Shown piece by piece: positions 8,508 to 18,109 of a stretch of 64,000 nt of DNA; the first letter of the stretch is position 1, and each line of letters opens with the position of its first letter. Made by a program: the position numbers and the translations under genes. The notes beneath the pieces were generated by a model that was not told the DNA's origin, ran no database searches, and saw only the letters and a list, made by a program, of their open reading frames with translations. The stretch comes from Silanimonas sp. (lineage in GTDB: Bacteria; Pseudomonadota; Gammaproteobacteria; Xanthomonadales; Xanthomonadaceae), in contig NZ_JAPZSC010000010.1 of assembly GCF_027531545.1 (NCBI RefSeq), positions 1-64,000 of the forward strand, in the 5' to 3' direction.

Positions 8508-9323
8508 TCAGAGGAAGAGATCGGGCGACAGCGGCTTCGACGGATCGACGGCATAGCGCGCGAAGTCGGTCTCGCCGGCCTCGCGCAGCACGTCCTCGTC
8601 GATCAGGAACCGGCCGTGGAATCCGCGCGCCTCGCGGCACAGTGCCGCGTGCGCGGCGTCGGCGACGATCGCTGGCGTTCGGCAGCCGGAGACATCGATG
8701 CCCGGGATCATGTTCAGCGCATCCGTGGCGATGACGGTCTTCGGCCACAGCGCGTTGACCGCCACGCCCTGCGGGCCGAACTCCGCAGCGAGTCCGAGCG
8801 TGACGAAGCTCATGCCCATCTTCGCCAGCGTGTAGCCGGTGTGCGGGCCCCACCACTTCGGGTCGAGAGTGGGCGGCGGCGCGAGGGTGAGGATGTGCGG
8901 GTTCGACGCCTTCAGCAGATGTGGCAGGGCTTTCTGGGCGCAGAGGAAACTGCCGCGGCTGTTGACTTGGCTCATCAGGTCGAAGCGCTTCATCGGGGTC
9001 TCGAGCGCGCCCTTCAGCCAGATCGCGCTGGCGTTGTTGACAAGGATGTCGAGCCCGCCGAAGCGCTCGACCGTCGCGGCGACGGCGGCCTCGACGTCGG
9101 CTTCCTCGCGGATGTCGCACTTGATGGCCAGGCCGCGGCCACCGGCCTCGTCGACCGCGGCGGCGGCGCTGTGGATGGTGCCGGGCAGCTTCGGGTTCGG
9201 CACCGCGGACTTGGCGGCGATGGCCACGTTCGCGCCGTCGCGGGCAGCACGCAGGGCGATCGCGAGGCCGATGCCGCGGGAGGCGCCGGTGATGAGCAGG
9301 GTCTTGCCGGAGAGGCTGGGCAT
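8508..9323 (-). CDS. Short-chain dehydrogenase/reductase
   Basis: A 271-residue SDR enzyme. The Rossmann motif GASRGIGLA lies at about residues 13-21, NNAS at about 97, the catalytic Tyr and Lys in YTLAK near 162-166, and a substrate-loop NALWPKT follows. The sequence resembles hydroxysteroid-dehydrogenase-like (HSDL2-type) SDRs, including EFGPQGVAVNALWP. The substrate is unknown. It is upstream of the PaiB-like gene on the minus strand and divergent from the DedA-PAP2 gene. Confidence 0.87.
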   Translation of the reverse strand: MPSLSGKTLLITGASRGIGLAIALRAARDGANVAIAAKSAVPNPKLPGTIHSAAAAVDEAGGRGLAIKCDIREEADVEAAVAATVERFGGLDILVNNASAIWLKGALETPMKRFDLMSQVNSRGSFLCAQKALPHLLKASNPHILTLAPPPTLDPKWWGPHTGYTLAKMGMSFVTLGLAAEFGPQGVAVNALWPKTVIATDALNMIPGIDVSGCRTPAIVADAAHAALCREARGFHGRFLIDEDVLREAGETDFARYAVDPSKPLSPDLFL

Positions 9324-9445
9324 GTGCGCGGTCGGCCGAAGGGAGAGCGCTAAAGAGTAGCGAGTCCCGCGGGCGGAGAGGATTGGGCGTGACGCGTCGC
9401 AGCAGCGTCATCCGGACGCCTTGCCCCGACACCTATAATCGGCGG

Positions 9446-11440
9446 ATGGACTCCATCCGCTGGGACGCCCTTCTCGACTGGATCTCCCGCCACCCGCTCG
9501 CGGCGGGCGTGGTGATCTTCCTGATCGCGTTTGGCGATGCGCTGCTGATCATCGGCGTGGCCATCCCGGCGACGCCGCTGCTTTTCGCGGTCGGCACGCT
9601 GGTGGGGCTCGGCCATATCGACGGCACGTATGCGGTGGTCTGCGCCGCACTCGGCGCCTTCTGCGGCGACGGCGTGAGCTACCTCGCGGGGCGCCGCTAT
9701 GGTGATTCGCTGAAGACCCGTTGGCCGTTCGCCCAGAACCCGCAGTGGCTGGCGCGCGGCGACATCGCGTTCCGCCGGCACGGCATGAAGAGCCTCGTGA
9801 TCGGGCGCTTCGTCGGCGCCATCCGGCCCTTCATCCCGGCCATCGCCGGCATGGTGCGGATGCCGGCACCGAAGTACGGCTTCGCCACGGGCGTCGCGGC
9901 CCTGCTGTGGGCCCTCGTCTTTCTGGCGCCAGGCTGGCTGTTCGGCGCCTCGCTGGACCTGGTGGCCGCGGTGGCGGGGCGCCTCGCGATCGTCATCGGC
10001 CTGGTGCTGGTGCTCGTCGCCGCCCAGTGGGCCGTGGTGCTGTATTCGTGGCGCTGGCTGGCGCCGCGCGCGCACGGCCTGCTGGTGCGATTGCTCGACT
10101 GGTCGCACCGCCATCCGGTGATGGGCCGCTATTCCGAAGCCCTGATCGATCCGAACCGGCGCGAATCGCCCTCCCTGCTGGTGTTCGCCGTCGTGCTGCT
10201 GTTCGGCGCCTGGGCCTTCTTCCAGCTGCTGATTTCGGTGGGTGGCGGCGAGGCCCCCTCGCGCTTCGACCTCGTGGTCCACCAGACGATGTTTGGGCTG
10301 AGGCACCCGCTGGCCGACCCGGTGATGGGTTTCCTCGCCACCTTGGGCGACCCGATCGTGCTGGGCCCAGCGGTGGCTGCGGTCGCCGCTTGGCTGTTCT
10401 GGCGCAAGCGCCGCATCGCCGCCTGGCACTGGATCGCGGCACCGAGCTTCGCGATCGCGTTCGCCTGGGCCCTGGGCTGGCTGATCGACCTGCCGAAGCC
10501 GCCAGCGGCCACGGCGGTCAGCGGATTCTCCTTCCCCTCGCAATCCGTGCTGCTGGCGACGACGGTGTACGGCTTCTTCGCGGTGCTGGTGGCGCGCGAG
10601 ATGCCGGGCCGGCGCCGCGTGTGGCCGTATGTGGTCGCCGCGCTGCTCGTGGGCCTGCTCGGGTTCTCGCGCCTGTATCTCGGCGCGCATTGGCTCTCCG
10701 ACGTGCTCGCCGGCGCCAGCCTTGGGTTGCTGTGGATCACCGCGCTGGGCATCGCCTACCGGCGACGCGTGGTGCGCTCGTTCTGGGTGCGCCCGGTCGC
10801 GGCGATCTTCTTCGGCATGGTGCTGCTGGTGGGCGGTTGGCACGCCGCACGATCGGCGGACGACCTCGTCGCCGCCTTCGATCCGCCGATCGAGCGCCGG
10901 GCGATCGACGCCGAACGCTGGATCCGGGGCGACGCCGACCTCGACCTGCCCTCCCGCCGCAACGAGCTGCGCAGTCGCGACGCTTGGCTCCTCAACGTGC
11001 AATACGCCGGCCACCTGCCGCCTCTGGTCGAACAGCTCCGCGCGGCAGGATGGACGCCCTTGCCCCAGGCCGACTGGCGCGGGCTGCTGATGATGCTGGA
11101 CGACGACGCCACGGCGACGACGCTGCCGATCATGCCGGCAACGCACGAAGGCCACTCCGAAGCCCTGCTGATGGTGCGGACCGGGGCGTCTCCGGAAGAA
11201 CGCGAGGTACTGCGCCTGTGGCCGGCGCCCTATTCCCTCGGCCGCGGCGACGAACCGCTATGGCTGGGCACGGCCCAGACGCTGCGCTTCGCCCTTCGCG
11301 GGGACGGATTCCTGAGGTACTGGGCGGCACAGGACGACCAGAGCGTCGCCTTCGCCCGGGTGGCCGCGGACACCGCTTCGCTGCGCGTGGGCGACAACGG
11401 CCAGGTGCTGCGCCTGCGCACGCCGCGCCCGGTCAACTGA
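9446..11440 (+). CDS. DedA-PAP2-LssY_C fusion membrane protein
   Basis: A 664-residue three-part protein. Residues ~1-200 are a DedA (VTT) domain (GDALLIIGVAIPATPLLFAVG, then GRFVGAIRPFIPAIAGM). Residues ~215-450 are a PAP2-type phosphatase domain with several membrane spans. Residues ~470-660 are an LssY C-terminal-like soluble domain. The third PAP2 motif is intact (SRLYLGAHWLSD), but the second reads FPSQS at residues 363-367 instead of the usual PSGH, losing the catalytic His. The first motif is K-P rather than R-P. The start at 9446 follows the DedA N terminus. The probable role is undecaprenyl- or phospholipid-phosphate handling, possibly non-catalytic. Confidence 0.85.
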   Translation: MDSIRWDALLDWISRHPLAAGVVIFLIAFGDALLIIGVAIPATPLLFAVGTLVGLGHIDGTYAVVCAALGAFCGDGVSYLAGRRYGDSLKTRWPFAQNPQWLARGDIAFRRHGMKSLVIGRFVGAIRPFIPAIAGMVRMPAPKYGFATGVAALLWALVFLAPGWLFGASLDLVAAVAGRLAIVIGLVLVLVAAQWAVVLYSWRWLAPRAHGLLVRLLDWSHRHPVMGRYSEALIDPNRRESPSLLVFAVVLLFGAWAFFQLLISVGGGEAPSRFDLVVHQTMFGLRHPLADPVMGFLATLGDPIVLGPAVAAVAAWLFWRKRRIAAWHWIAAPSFAIAFAWALGWLIDLPKPPAATAVSGFSFPSQSVLLATTVYGFFAVLVAREMPGRRRVWPYVVAALLVGLLGFSRLYLGAHWLSDVLAGASLGLLWITALGIAYRRRVVRSFWVRPVAAIFFGMVLLVGGWHAARSADDLVAAFDPPIERRAIDAERWIRGDADLDLPSRRNELRSRDAWLLNVQYAGHLPPLVEQLRAAGWTPLPQADWRGLLMMLDDDATATTLPIMPATHEGHSEALLMVRTGASPEEREVLRLWPAPYSLGRGDEPLWLGTAQTLRFALRGDGFLRYWAAQDDQSVAFARVAADTASLRVGDNGQVLRLRTPRPVN

Positions 11441-11444
11441 CCCT

Positions 11445-12044
11445 TCAGGCGAGCTGCGGCAGCCAGCGCAGCAAGGCGTCGAGGCGCAGCGAGGGGTCGT
11501 CTTCCTCGAGCAGGTGGAGGCGCTGGTCGGTATCCAGTGGCAGCAGTTCCGCGAGTCGGCATGACACCCAGCCGGCATCATCGAAGCAGGCGTTGTCCGC
11601 GAAGGCATGCGGGCCGCCGGCGCGCTCCAGCATCCGCTTGAGCAGGTCAACGAGGAAACCGTGCTGCGGCTCGACCACGACGCGAGGCGTGGGCGGCAGC
11701 CAGCGCACTTCGGCCACCACGAGGCCGTCGGCCTGGGCGGCCGTGCTGGCGACGGCGAACCGGCGCTCGCCCTCCACGGCGATGCCGAGCACGCCGCCGG
11801 GCTGCACGTGGAAATCGACGATCCGCGCCTCGGTGCCGATCTCGGCAGGGTGCGCCGGGCCGCCGACTTCCGGACCGTCCACGATCAGGGCGATGCCGAA
11901 GCTTTCACCCTTGCGCGCGCAGCGCTTGACCATGTCGAGGTAGCGCGGTTCGAAAACGCGCAGGGCCATCACGCCACCGGGCATCAGCACGGCCTTGAGG
12001 GGAAACAGCGGGAGGGAGTGCGTGGCGGCAGAGTGGTGGGCCAT
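11445..12044 (-). CDS. Lon substrate-binding (LON N-terminal) domain protein
   Basis: A 199-residue stand-alone LON N-terminal domain (PUA-like) without ATPase or protease parts. Typical blocks are LPLFPLKAVLMPGGVMALRVFEPRYLDMV near residues 12-40 and GVLGIAVEGERRF. The start at 12044 (MAHHSA) fits the family; an earlier ATG at 12134 would add an Arg/Pro-rich tail. Such proteins are widespread, have no established enzymatic role and may bind unfolded substrates. It is convergent with the DedA-PAP2 gene, with 4 bases between stops. Confidence 0.82.
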   Translation of the reverse strand: MAHHSAATHSLPLFPLKAVLMPGGVMALRVFEPRYLDMVKRCARKGESFGIALIVDGPEVGGPAHPAEIGTEARIVDFHVQPGGVLGIAVEGERRFAVASTAAQADGLVVAEVRWLPPTPRVVVEPQHGFLVDLLKRMLERAGGPHAFADNACFDDAGWVSCRLAELLPLDTDQRLHLLEEDDPSLRLDALLRWLPQLA

Positions 12045-12257
12045 GGCGGACCGGTCGGGGCGGGGCGTGAGGGCGACGCAAGGATGGTGGCGGCGCGGCC
12101 CGCAAGGTCGTGACACAGGGCTCAACCCGCGCATGTCGGGATTCGGAATGCGAAATCTGCGGTGAGGCCGTCAGTTCTTTTGGCAACCAAGACCTTTTCC
12201 CATCAATGACTTGGCATCGAGTTTTCACTCGAATGAGGTCCACATCACGACAAAGTG

Positions 12258-12286
12258 TTGACAGCGTGGAAAAGCCCGTGGTCTTG
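12258..12286 (+). promoter_or_regulatory. Candidate promoter of the ilv-leu superoperon
   Basis: A perfect -35 hexamer TTGACA at 12258-12263 is followed by a 17-base spacer and a poor -10 (GTCTTG, 12281-12286). Transcription would begin close to 12293, within a few bases of the leader peptide ATG at 12295. The leader mRNA would then be nearly leaderless. The weak -10 keeps confidence moderate. Confidence 0.45.
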
Positions 12287-12294
12287 TCGGGTCC

Positions 12295-12450
12295 ATGAAC
12301 TTCAACACCCCGACCCTCACTGCGCGCACCGCCTCGGCCCTCCCGGCCGCGGTCCGTGACGTCGTGCTTGTCGCGGTTGTCCCCGCACTTATTGCGGTTG
12401 TTGTCGTCGTCCTTCTTATTAGCCCCTTCACCGGAGCGGGATCGACGTGA
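12295..12450 (+). CDS. ilv operon leader peptide
   Basis: A 51-codon peptide. Residues 23-42 hold 16 branched-chain residues out of 20: ten Val, four Leu and two Ile, with five consecutive Val followed by Leu-Leu-Ile. All four Leu in that block are CTT and both Ile are ATT, although this GC-rich window otherwise favours CTG and ATC; slow codons make a more sensitive sensor. The stop at 12448-12450 lies just past the antiterminator strand. There is no strong Shine-Dalgarno sequence upstream. The composition and position are those of attenuation leaders that sense charged tRNA-Val, -Leu and -Ile. Confidence 0.85.
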   Translation: MNFNTPTLTARTASALPAAVRDVVLVAVVPALIAVVVVVLLISPFTGAGST

Positions 12451-12514
12451 CCTAGCAACAACGCAACAACAAGGTCCGAAACGAAAACCCCGCTCCGGCA
12501 ACGGAGCGGGGTTT
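12431..12514 (+). promoter_or_regulatory. Attenuator with mutually exclusive antiterminator and terminator
   Basis: The terminator is a perfect 13-bp stem (12485-12497 with 12502-12514) around a GCAA loop, rich in GC, with T residues at its 3' side. The antiterminator forms when CCGGAGCGGG (12431-12440), inside the leader cistron, pairs over 10 bases with CCCGCTCCGG (12489-12498), which includes most of the terminator's left arm. A ribosome stalled in the Val/Leu/Ile run leaves 12431-12440 free, favouring read-through. A ribosome at the stop codon covers it, favouring termination. Confidence 0.85.
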
Positions 12515-12566
12515 CGCGTTTCAGGCCTTCGAAAACTCCCCGAAGCCTCGAAGCCGCCATCGCCCC

Positions 12567-14222
12567 GTGAATTCCGACCAGATCAAATCCGGCCCCTCCC
12601 GCGCCCCGGCCCGCGCGATGCTCCGCGCCACCGGCCTCAACGATGCCGATATCGCCAAGCCGCTGGTCGGCGTGGTGCACACGTGGTCGGACATCTCGCC
12701 CTGCAACCTGACGCTGCGCGAACTGGCGCAATCGGCGCGCGAGGGCATCAAAGCCGCGGGCGGCACGCCGATCGAGTTCAACACCATCGCCGTCACCGAC
12801 GGCATCGCGATGGGCACCACCGGCATGCGCGCCTCGCTGCCCTCGCGCGAGGTGATCGCCGATTCGATCGAACTGGCCGTGACCGGCCACTGCCTCGACG
12901 CGGTGGTGGTGCTGGTGGGCTGCGACAAGACCATCCCGGCCGCGGCGATGGCGCTGGGCCGCATGGACCTCCCCGGCGTGGTGCTCTACGGCGGCACGAT
13001 CCAGCCGGGCGTGTGCAAGGCGAAGAAGATCACCGTGCAGGAGGTCTTCGAAGCGGTCGGCGCGCACGCCGCCGGGCGCATCGACGACGCCGAACTGGGC
13101 GAGATCGAGCGCCGCGCCTGCCCGGGCGCCGGCGCCTGCGGCGGCCAGTTCACCGCCAACACCATGGCCATGGTGCTGACCACGCTGGGCCTGTCGCCGA
13201 TGGGCCTCAATGACATCCCGGCCACCGACCCGGCGAAGAAGGACGCCGCGTTCCGCTGCGGCGCGTTCGCGATGGACGCCTGGCGCGCCGGTCGTCGGCC
13301 GCGCGAGGCGATCACCGCGGAAGCGCTGCGCAATGCCGCGATCACCGTGGCCGCGACGGCCGGCTCGACCAATGCCGTGCTGCACCTTCTGGCCATCGCC
13401 CACGAAGCCGGCGTGCCCTTCCCGCTGGAGGAATTCGAAGCGGCATCGCGCACGCCGGTGATCGCCGACCTGAAGCCCGGCGGCCGCTTCACCGCGGTCG
13501 AACTGCATGCCGCGGGCGGCACGGCGCGCGTGCTGGACGAGTTGCGCGCCGCCGGGCGCATCTCCGACACGGCGACCATGACCGGCCAGACCCTGTTCGC
13601 GGCCGTGGATGCGGCGATGGCGAACCCTCCGGCTGCTGGTGACATCACGCCGACCGAGGTGGTGCCGGGCTTCGCCTCGCCGCTGAAGCCGCACGGCGGC
13701 TACTCGGTGCTGTACGGCAACCTCGCGCCGGAAGGCTGCATCTGCAAGCTGCCGGCCAAGCACCGTCGCCACGAGGGCCCGGCGCGCGTGTTCGATTCCG
13801 AGGACGCCGCCTTCGCCGCCGTGCAGGCGCGCGCCATCCAGCCGGGCGACGTCGTCGTCATCCGCTTCGAAGGCCCGGCCGGCGGCCCCGGCATGCGCGA
13901 GATGCTGGCCGTCACCGCCGCGCTGGTGGGCCAGGGCCTCGGCAACGACGTCGCACTGATCACCGACGGCCGTTTCAGCGGCGCGACGCACGGCTTCATG
14001 GTCGGCCACATCAGCCCCGAGGCCGCGCGTGGCGGCCCGCTCGCGCAGCTGCGCGACGGCGACCGCGTGGTGATCGACGTCGACGCCCGCGAGATCCGCA
14101 CCGACGCCGACCTCGCTTCGCGCGAGCCCGCCCGCATCGAACCGCGCGTGCGCCACGGCGCGCTGGCCAAGTACGCCCGCAGCGTCGCCTCCGCCAGCCG
14201 CGGAGCGATCACGACCGGATAG
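12567..14222 (+). CDS. ilvD: Dihydroxy-acid dehydratase
   Basis: Dehydrates 2,3-dihydroxy acids to 2-keto acids in valine, leucine and isoleucine synthesis; Fe-S dependent. The 551-residue protein starts at a GTG (12567), 53 bases after the attenuator. The cluster cysteines are seen in [11 protein letters not shown] and [16 protein letters not shown], with a third in [12 protein letters not shown]-terminal landmarks are [15 protein letters not shown] and [13 protein letters not shown]. It is the first structural gene of the superoperon, which differs from enterobacterial ilvGMEDA, where ilvD is fourth. Confidence 0.96.
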   Translation: MNSDQIKSGPSRAPARAMLRATGLNDADIAKPLVGVVHTWSDISPCNLTLRELAQSAREGIKAAGGTPIEFNTIAVTDGIAMGTTGMRASLPSREVIADSIELAVTGHCLDAVVVLVGCDKTIPAAAMALGRMDLPGVVLYGGTIQPGVCKAKKITVQEVFEAVGAHAAGRIDDAELGEIERRACPGAGACGGQFTANTMAMVLTTLGLSPMGLNDIPATDPAKKDAAFRCGAFAMDAWRAGRRPREAITAEALRNAAITVAATAGSTNAVLHLLAIAHEAGVPFPLEEFEAASRTPVIADLKPGGRFTAVELHAAGGTARVLDELRAAGRISDTATMTGQTLFAAVDAAMANPPAAGDITPTEVVPGFASPLKPHGGYSVLYGNLAPEGCICKLPAKHRRHEGPARVFDSEDAAFAAVQARAIQPGDVVVIRFEGPAGGPGMREMLAVTAALVGQGLGNDVALITDGRFSGATHGFMVGHISPEAARGGPLAQLRDGDRVVIDVDAREIRTDADLASREPARIEPRVRHGALAKYARSVASASRGAITTG

Positions 14223-14297
14223 ACCGTTAGAAACCGTAGCGCCTCCCACTCGTTCCTCTCTCCTCGCTCTTCCACTCGCTTCCCAAAGGACACCGCC

Positions 14298-15347
14298 ATG
14301 ACCACCGCCATCACCACGCCCGCCGCCCTGGAACACCGCACCGTCGCCGTCATCGGCTACGGCAGCCAGGGCACCGCCCACGCCAAGAACCTGCGCGACT
14401 CCGGCGTCCGCGTCATCGTCGGCCTGCGCGCCGGCGGCCCCACCGAAGCCAAGGCCAAGGCCGACGGCTTCGAAGTGCGCGAACCCGCCGATGCCGTGCG
14501 CGCCGCCGATGTCGTCGCCGTGCTGACGCCCGACATGGTCCAGCCGCAGCTTTACCAGCAGCACATCGCGCCGAACCTGAAGGCCGGCGCCTGCCTGCTG
14601 TTCGCCCACGGCTTCAACGTGCACTACGGCCAGATCAACCCGCGCCACGACATCGACGTCGTGCTGGTGGCGCCGAAGGGCCCGGGCGCGCTGGTGCGCC
14701 GCGAATTCGAGATCGGCCGCGGCGTGCCGAGCGTTTACGCCGTGCACCAGGACCAGAGCGGCTCGGCCGAGACGATCGCGCTGGCGTATTGCTCGGGGAT
14801 CGGCGGCGGTCGCGCGCAGCCGATCAAGACCACCTTCAAGGAAGAGACCGAGACCGACCTGTTCGGCGAGCAGGCCGTGCTGTGCGGCGGCGCCACCAAG
14901 CTGGTGATGGCCGGCTGGGAGACGCTGGTCGAAGCCGGCTACCAGCCCGAGATCGCCTACTACGAGTGCCTGCACGAGCTGAAGCTGATCGTCGACCTGC
15001 TGTACGAAGGCGGGGTCACGCAGATGCACCGCTTCATCAGCGAGACCGCCCAGTACGGCGACCTGACGCGCGGCCCGTACGTGGTGGACGAGCACACCCG
15101 CACGCAGATGAAGCGCGTGCTGGCCGAGATCCAGGACGGCCGCTTCGCCCGCGAGTGGATCGCCGAGTACCGCGCCGGCAACCCGAACTACCGCGCGCTG
15201 AAGCAGGCCGACCTGGAGCATCCGATCGAGGCCGTGGGCCGCAAGCTGCGCGCCGCGATGCCGTGGCTGCAGCCGCGTGGCGAAGCACCGGCCAATCCGT
15301 CGACGACGGCCACCCCGCAGGCGACCCCCGCCGAGGCCGGTGCATGA
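14298..15347 (+). CDS. ilvC: Ketol-acid reductoisomerase
   Basis: Converts acetolactate or acetohydroxybutyrate to the dihydroxy acid using NADPH and Mg2+. The 349 residues are a short (class I) form. [17 protein letters not shown] near residue 18 is the nucleotide site, followed by [19 protein letters not shown]. The metal-binding acidic block is [19 protein letters not shown] near 178-196, with [19 protein letters not shown] ~20-residue Pro/Thr/Ala tail follows the conserved end. It lies 75 bases after ilvD and overlaps ilvG by ATGA. Confidence 0.96.
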   Translation: MTTAITTPAALEHRTVAVIGYGSQGTAHAKNLRDSGVRVIVGLRAGGPTEAKAKADGFEVREPADAVRAADVVAVLTPDMVQPQLYQQHIAPNLKAGACLLFAHGFNVHYGQINPRHDIDVVLVAPKGPGALVRREFEIGRGVPSVYAVHQDQSGSAETIALAYCSGIGGGRAQPIKTTFKEETETDLFGEQAVLCGGATKLVMAGWETLVEAGYQPEIAYYECLHELKLIVDLLYEGGVTQMHRFISETAQYGDLTRGPYVVDEHTRTQMKRVLAEIQDGRFAREWIAEYRAGNPNYRALKQADLEHPIEAVGRKLRAAMPWLQPRGEAPANPSTTATPQATPAEAGA

Positions 15348-17035
15348 ACGGAGCCGAGTGGCTGGTGAAGGCGCTCGAGGCCGAAGGGGTCGACACCCTC
15401 TTCGGCTACCCGGGCGGCTGCATCATGCCCTTCTACGACGCCCTGCTCGGCAGCACGATGCACCATGTGCTGGTGCGCCATGAGCAGGCCGCCGCGCTGG
15501 CCGCGAACGGCTACGCGCGCCACAGCGGCCGCGTCGGCGTCTGCGTCGCCACTTCCGGCCCCGGTGCGTCGAACCTCGTCACCGGCATCGCCGACGCGCT
15601 GCTGGATTCGGTGCCGATGGTCTGCATCACCGGGCAGGTGCCGACGCACCTGATGGGCACCGACGCGTTCCAGGAGCTGGACGTGTTCGGCATGACCCTG
15701 CCGATCGTGAAGCACAGCTACCTGCCGCGTTCCGTCGATGAGTTGCCGGCGGTGCTGCACGAGGCCTTCCACCTGGCGCGCAGCGGTCGCCCCGGCCCGG
15801 TGCTGATCGACCTGCCGAAGGACGTACAGCTGGCGAAGGCCGACCACCTGCCGGCGCCCGCGCCGCTGATCAGCCCGCCGGTGGTGAATGCCGTGCCGGT
15901 GGGGCTGGTGGAGGCGCTGGCCCTGATCGCGCGCTCGAAGAAGCCGGTGGTCTACGGCGGCGGTGGCATCGCCATCGCCGATGCGACGAAGGCTTTCCGC
16001 CGCTTCATCGCGGCCACGAAGATGCCCACGGTGCTGACCCTGCGCGGCCTGGGCGCCCTGCCCTTCGACCACCCGCAGTTCCTCGGCATGCTGGGCATGC
16101 ACGGCTCGCGCGCCGCGAACCTGGCCGTGCAGGAGAGCGATTTGCTGATCGTCGTGGGCGCACGTTTCGACGACCGCGCCACCGGCAAGCTGGCCGAGTT
16201 CGCCCCGCACGCGAAGGTGATCCACCTCGACGCCGACCTGGGCGAGATCAACAAGCTGCGGCGCGCGGATGTCTCGGTGCATGGCCGCATCGACAACAGC
16301 CTGAACGCGCTGTGCGCCGCCATCAGCCGCTGCGACGACTGGCGCGCCCTGTGCGCCGAGCGGGCCCACAAGCACGCTGCCCGCTACGACGCGCCCGGCA
16401 CCGACATCTACGCCCCGGCCCTGCTGAAGCGGCTCTCGGAGCTGGCGCCGGACGCGATCGTCGCCTGCGACGTGGGCCAGCACCAGATGTGGGTGGCGCA
16501 GCACTGGGGCTTCAAGGACCCGACGCATCATCTGAGCAGCGCAGGCCTCGGCACGATGGGCTTCGGCCTGCCGGCGGCGATCGGCGCGCAGCTGTCGAAC
16601 CCCGGCGCCACCGTCGTGTGCGTCAGCGGCGACGGCAGCATCCAGATGAACATCCAGGAGCTGGCCACCGTCGCGCGCGAGCGCCTGCCGATCAAGATCG
16701 TGCTGCTCGACAACCAGGCCCTCGGCATGGTCCGGCAGTGGCAGGAGCTGTTCTTCCAGGAGCGCTATTCGGCGGTCGACCTGTCGGACAACCCCGATTT
16801 CGGGCTGATCGCGCAGGCCTACCGCATCCCGGCGATGCGCCTGGACGCCCGTGCCGACCAAGAAGCCACGCTCGCGGAATTCCTCGCCATCGAGGGCCCG
16901 GCCTTCCTGCATGTCGCCATCGACCAGAAGGCCAACGTGTGGCCGCTGGTGCCGCCCAACAAATCCAACACCGAGATGCTCGACGCCCCCGCGGCGGACG
17001 AGGCCAAGGAGTTCGTCCATGCACTACCAACTTGA
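15344..17035 (+). CDS. ilvG: Acetolactate synthase large subunit
   Basis: ThDP-, FAD- and Mg2+-dependent enzyme making acetolactate or acetohydroxybutyrate from pyruvate. The 563 residues show [15 protein letters not shown] near 20, the catalytic Glu in [31 protein letters not shown], and the ThDP motif [15 protein letters not shown] ending in the Asn of [14 protein letters not shown]. The start at 15344 overlaps the ilvC stop. A small ACT subunit follows immediately, so this is the ilvGM-type isozyme; the symbol (ilvG versus ilvB) is by context. Confidence 0.94.
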   Translation: MNGAEWLVKALEAEGVDTLFGYPGGCIMPFYDALLGSTMHHVLVRHEQAAALAANGYARHSGRVGVCVATSGPGASNLVTGIADALLDSVPMVCITGQVPTHLMGTDAFQELDVFGMTLPIVKHSYLPRSVDELPAVLHEAFHLARSGRPGPVLIDLPKDVQLAKADHLPAPAPLISPPVVNAVPVGLVEALALIARSKKPVVYGGGGIAIADATKAFRRFIAATKMPTVLTLRGLGALPFDHPQFLGMLGMHGSRAANLAVQESDLLIVVGARFDDRATGKLAEFAPHAKVIHLDADLGEINKLRRADVSVHGRIDNSLNALCAAISRCDDWRALCAERAHKHAARYDAPGTDIYAPALLKRLSELAPDAIVACDVGQHQMWVAQHWGFKDPTHHLSSAGLGTMGFGLPAAIGAQLSNPGATVVCVSGDGSIQMNIQELATVARERLPIKIVLLDNQALGMVRQWQELFFQERYSAVDLSDNPDFGLIAQAYRIPAMRLDARADQEATLAEFLAIEGPAFLHVAIDQKANVWPLVPPNKSNTEMLDAPAADEAKEFVHALPT

Positions 17036-17255
17036 CGTCCAGCTGCGCCAGAGCGAAGGCGCGCTGGCCCGCGTGCTGGGCACCGCACAGCGCCGCGGCT
17101 ACTGGCCGCTGTCCATGCAGGCCGAGACCGACCCGCGCTCATCAGCGTGGACGCTGTCGATGAAGGTCGAGAGCGAGCGCTCGGCGCACGGCCTGAAGTC
17201 GCAGCTCGACAAGCTGCACGACTGCCTCGCGGTGGAGGTGGCGCCATGTCGCTGA
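17019..17255 (+). CDS. ilvM: Acetolactate synthase small regulatory subunit (IlvM-like)
   Basis: A 78-residue single ACT domain ([20 protein letters not shown] at the start, then a beta-rich half ending [12 protein letters not shown]). It would bind the large subunit and tune activity and feedback. It is about half the length of IlvH/IlvN proteins and matches IlvM. It overlaps the end of ilvG by 17 bases and the start of ilvE by 10, so translation is tightly coupled. Identification rests on size, ACT-like pattern and position. Confidence 0.85.
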   Translation: MHYQLDVQLRQSEGALARVLGTAQRRGYWPLSMQAETDPRSSAWTLSMKVESERSAHGLKSQLDKLHDCLAVEVAPCR

Positions 17256-18109
17256 TGCAGTTCTGCGACGGCGAGATCGCCGAGGCCGAAGCCTTCAGCG
17301 TTCCGCTGACCAGCCACGCGCTGCACTACGGCACGGGCGTCTTCGAGGGCATCCGCAGCTACGCCACCGACGACGGCGGTGCGGCGGTGTTCCGCCTTCC
17401 CGAGCATCTGGAGCGCATGCGCAAGGGCGCCGAGGCGCTCGGCATGAAGTTCGACGTCGCGCAGGCCACCGACGCCGTGCTGGCCACGCTGCGCGCCAAC
17501 GGCCACCGCGACGCCTACATCCGCCCGCTGCTGTGGTTCAACGCGGGCGGGCTGGGCCTCGACGTCGACAAGCTCAGCGAGCGCCTGATGGTCGCCACCC
17601 TGCCGTGGACCTCTCATCTGGGCACGCACCGCGTGCGCCTGACCGTCTCGCCCTTCCGCCGCAACCCGGCCAAGGCACTACCGCCGCTGAAGCTCTGCGG
17701 CAACTACGTGAACTCGATCCTGGCCAAGCGCGAAGCCACGCAGCGCGGCTTCGGCGAGGCGCTGTTCGTCGACGATGGCGGCTTCGTCGTGGAGTGCACC
17801 GGCGAGAACGTGTTCATGGTGAAGGACGGTCGCGTCACCGCCGTCGAGCACGGCGACGCCCTGCCCGGCATCACCCGCGACACCGTGATCCAGCTCACCG
17901 GCGCCGAATCGCGCCCGGTGCGGATCGAGGAACTGAAGGCCGCGGACGAAGTGTTCCTGACCGGCACCTCGGCCGAGATCGCGCGGGTCGAGGCCATCGA
18001 CGAGCGCGTGTTCGCCGCCTCGCCCTTCGGCGATGCGCTGTCCGCCCGCTATGCCGACATCGTCCGTGGCCGCAGTGAAGCAGCCCGTCACTGGCTGACG
18101 AGGGTCTGA
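17246..18109 (+). CDS. ilvE: Branched-chain amino acid aminotransferase
   Basis: PLP class IV aminotransferase making Val, Leu and Ile from their keto acids with glutamate. The 287 residues include SHALHYGTGVFEGIRSY near 26-42, IRPLLWFNAGGLGLD, the PLP lysine at about residue 149 in LKLCGNYVNSILAKREA, and VVECTGENVFMVKDG with the conserved Glu. A late LTGTSAEIARVEAIDERVF completes the fold. The start at 17246 overlaps ilvM and the stop overlaps the ilvA start as TGATG. Confidence 0.94.
   Translation: MSLMQFCDGEIAEAEAFSVPLTSHALHYGTGVFEGIRSYATDDGGAAVFRLPEHLERMRKGAEALGMKFDVAQATDAVLATLRANGHRDAYIRPLLWFNAGGLGLDVDKLSERLMVATLPWTSHLGTHRVRLTVSPFRRNPAKALPPLKLCGNYVNSILAKREATQRGFGEALFVDDGGFVVECTGENVFMVKDGRVTAVEHGDALPGITRDTVIQLTGAESRPVRIEELKAADEVFLTGTSAEIARVEAIDERVFAASPFGDALSARYADIVRGRSEAARHWLTRV

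Noticed and set aside
12225-15221. Long minus-strand open frame opposite ilvD and ilvC
   Set aside because: It is antisense to well-recognised genes, is rich in Arg, His, Ala and Gly with no family features, and is a typical GC-rich shadow.
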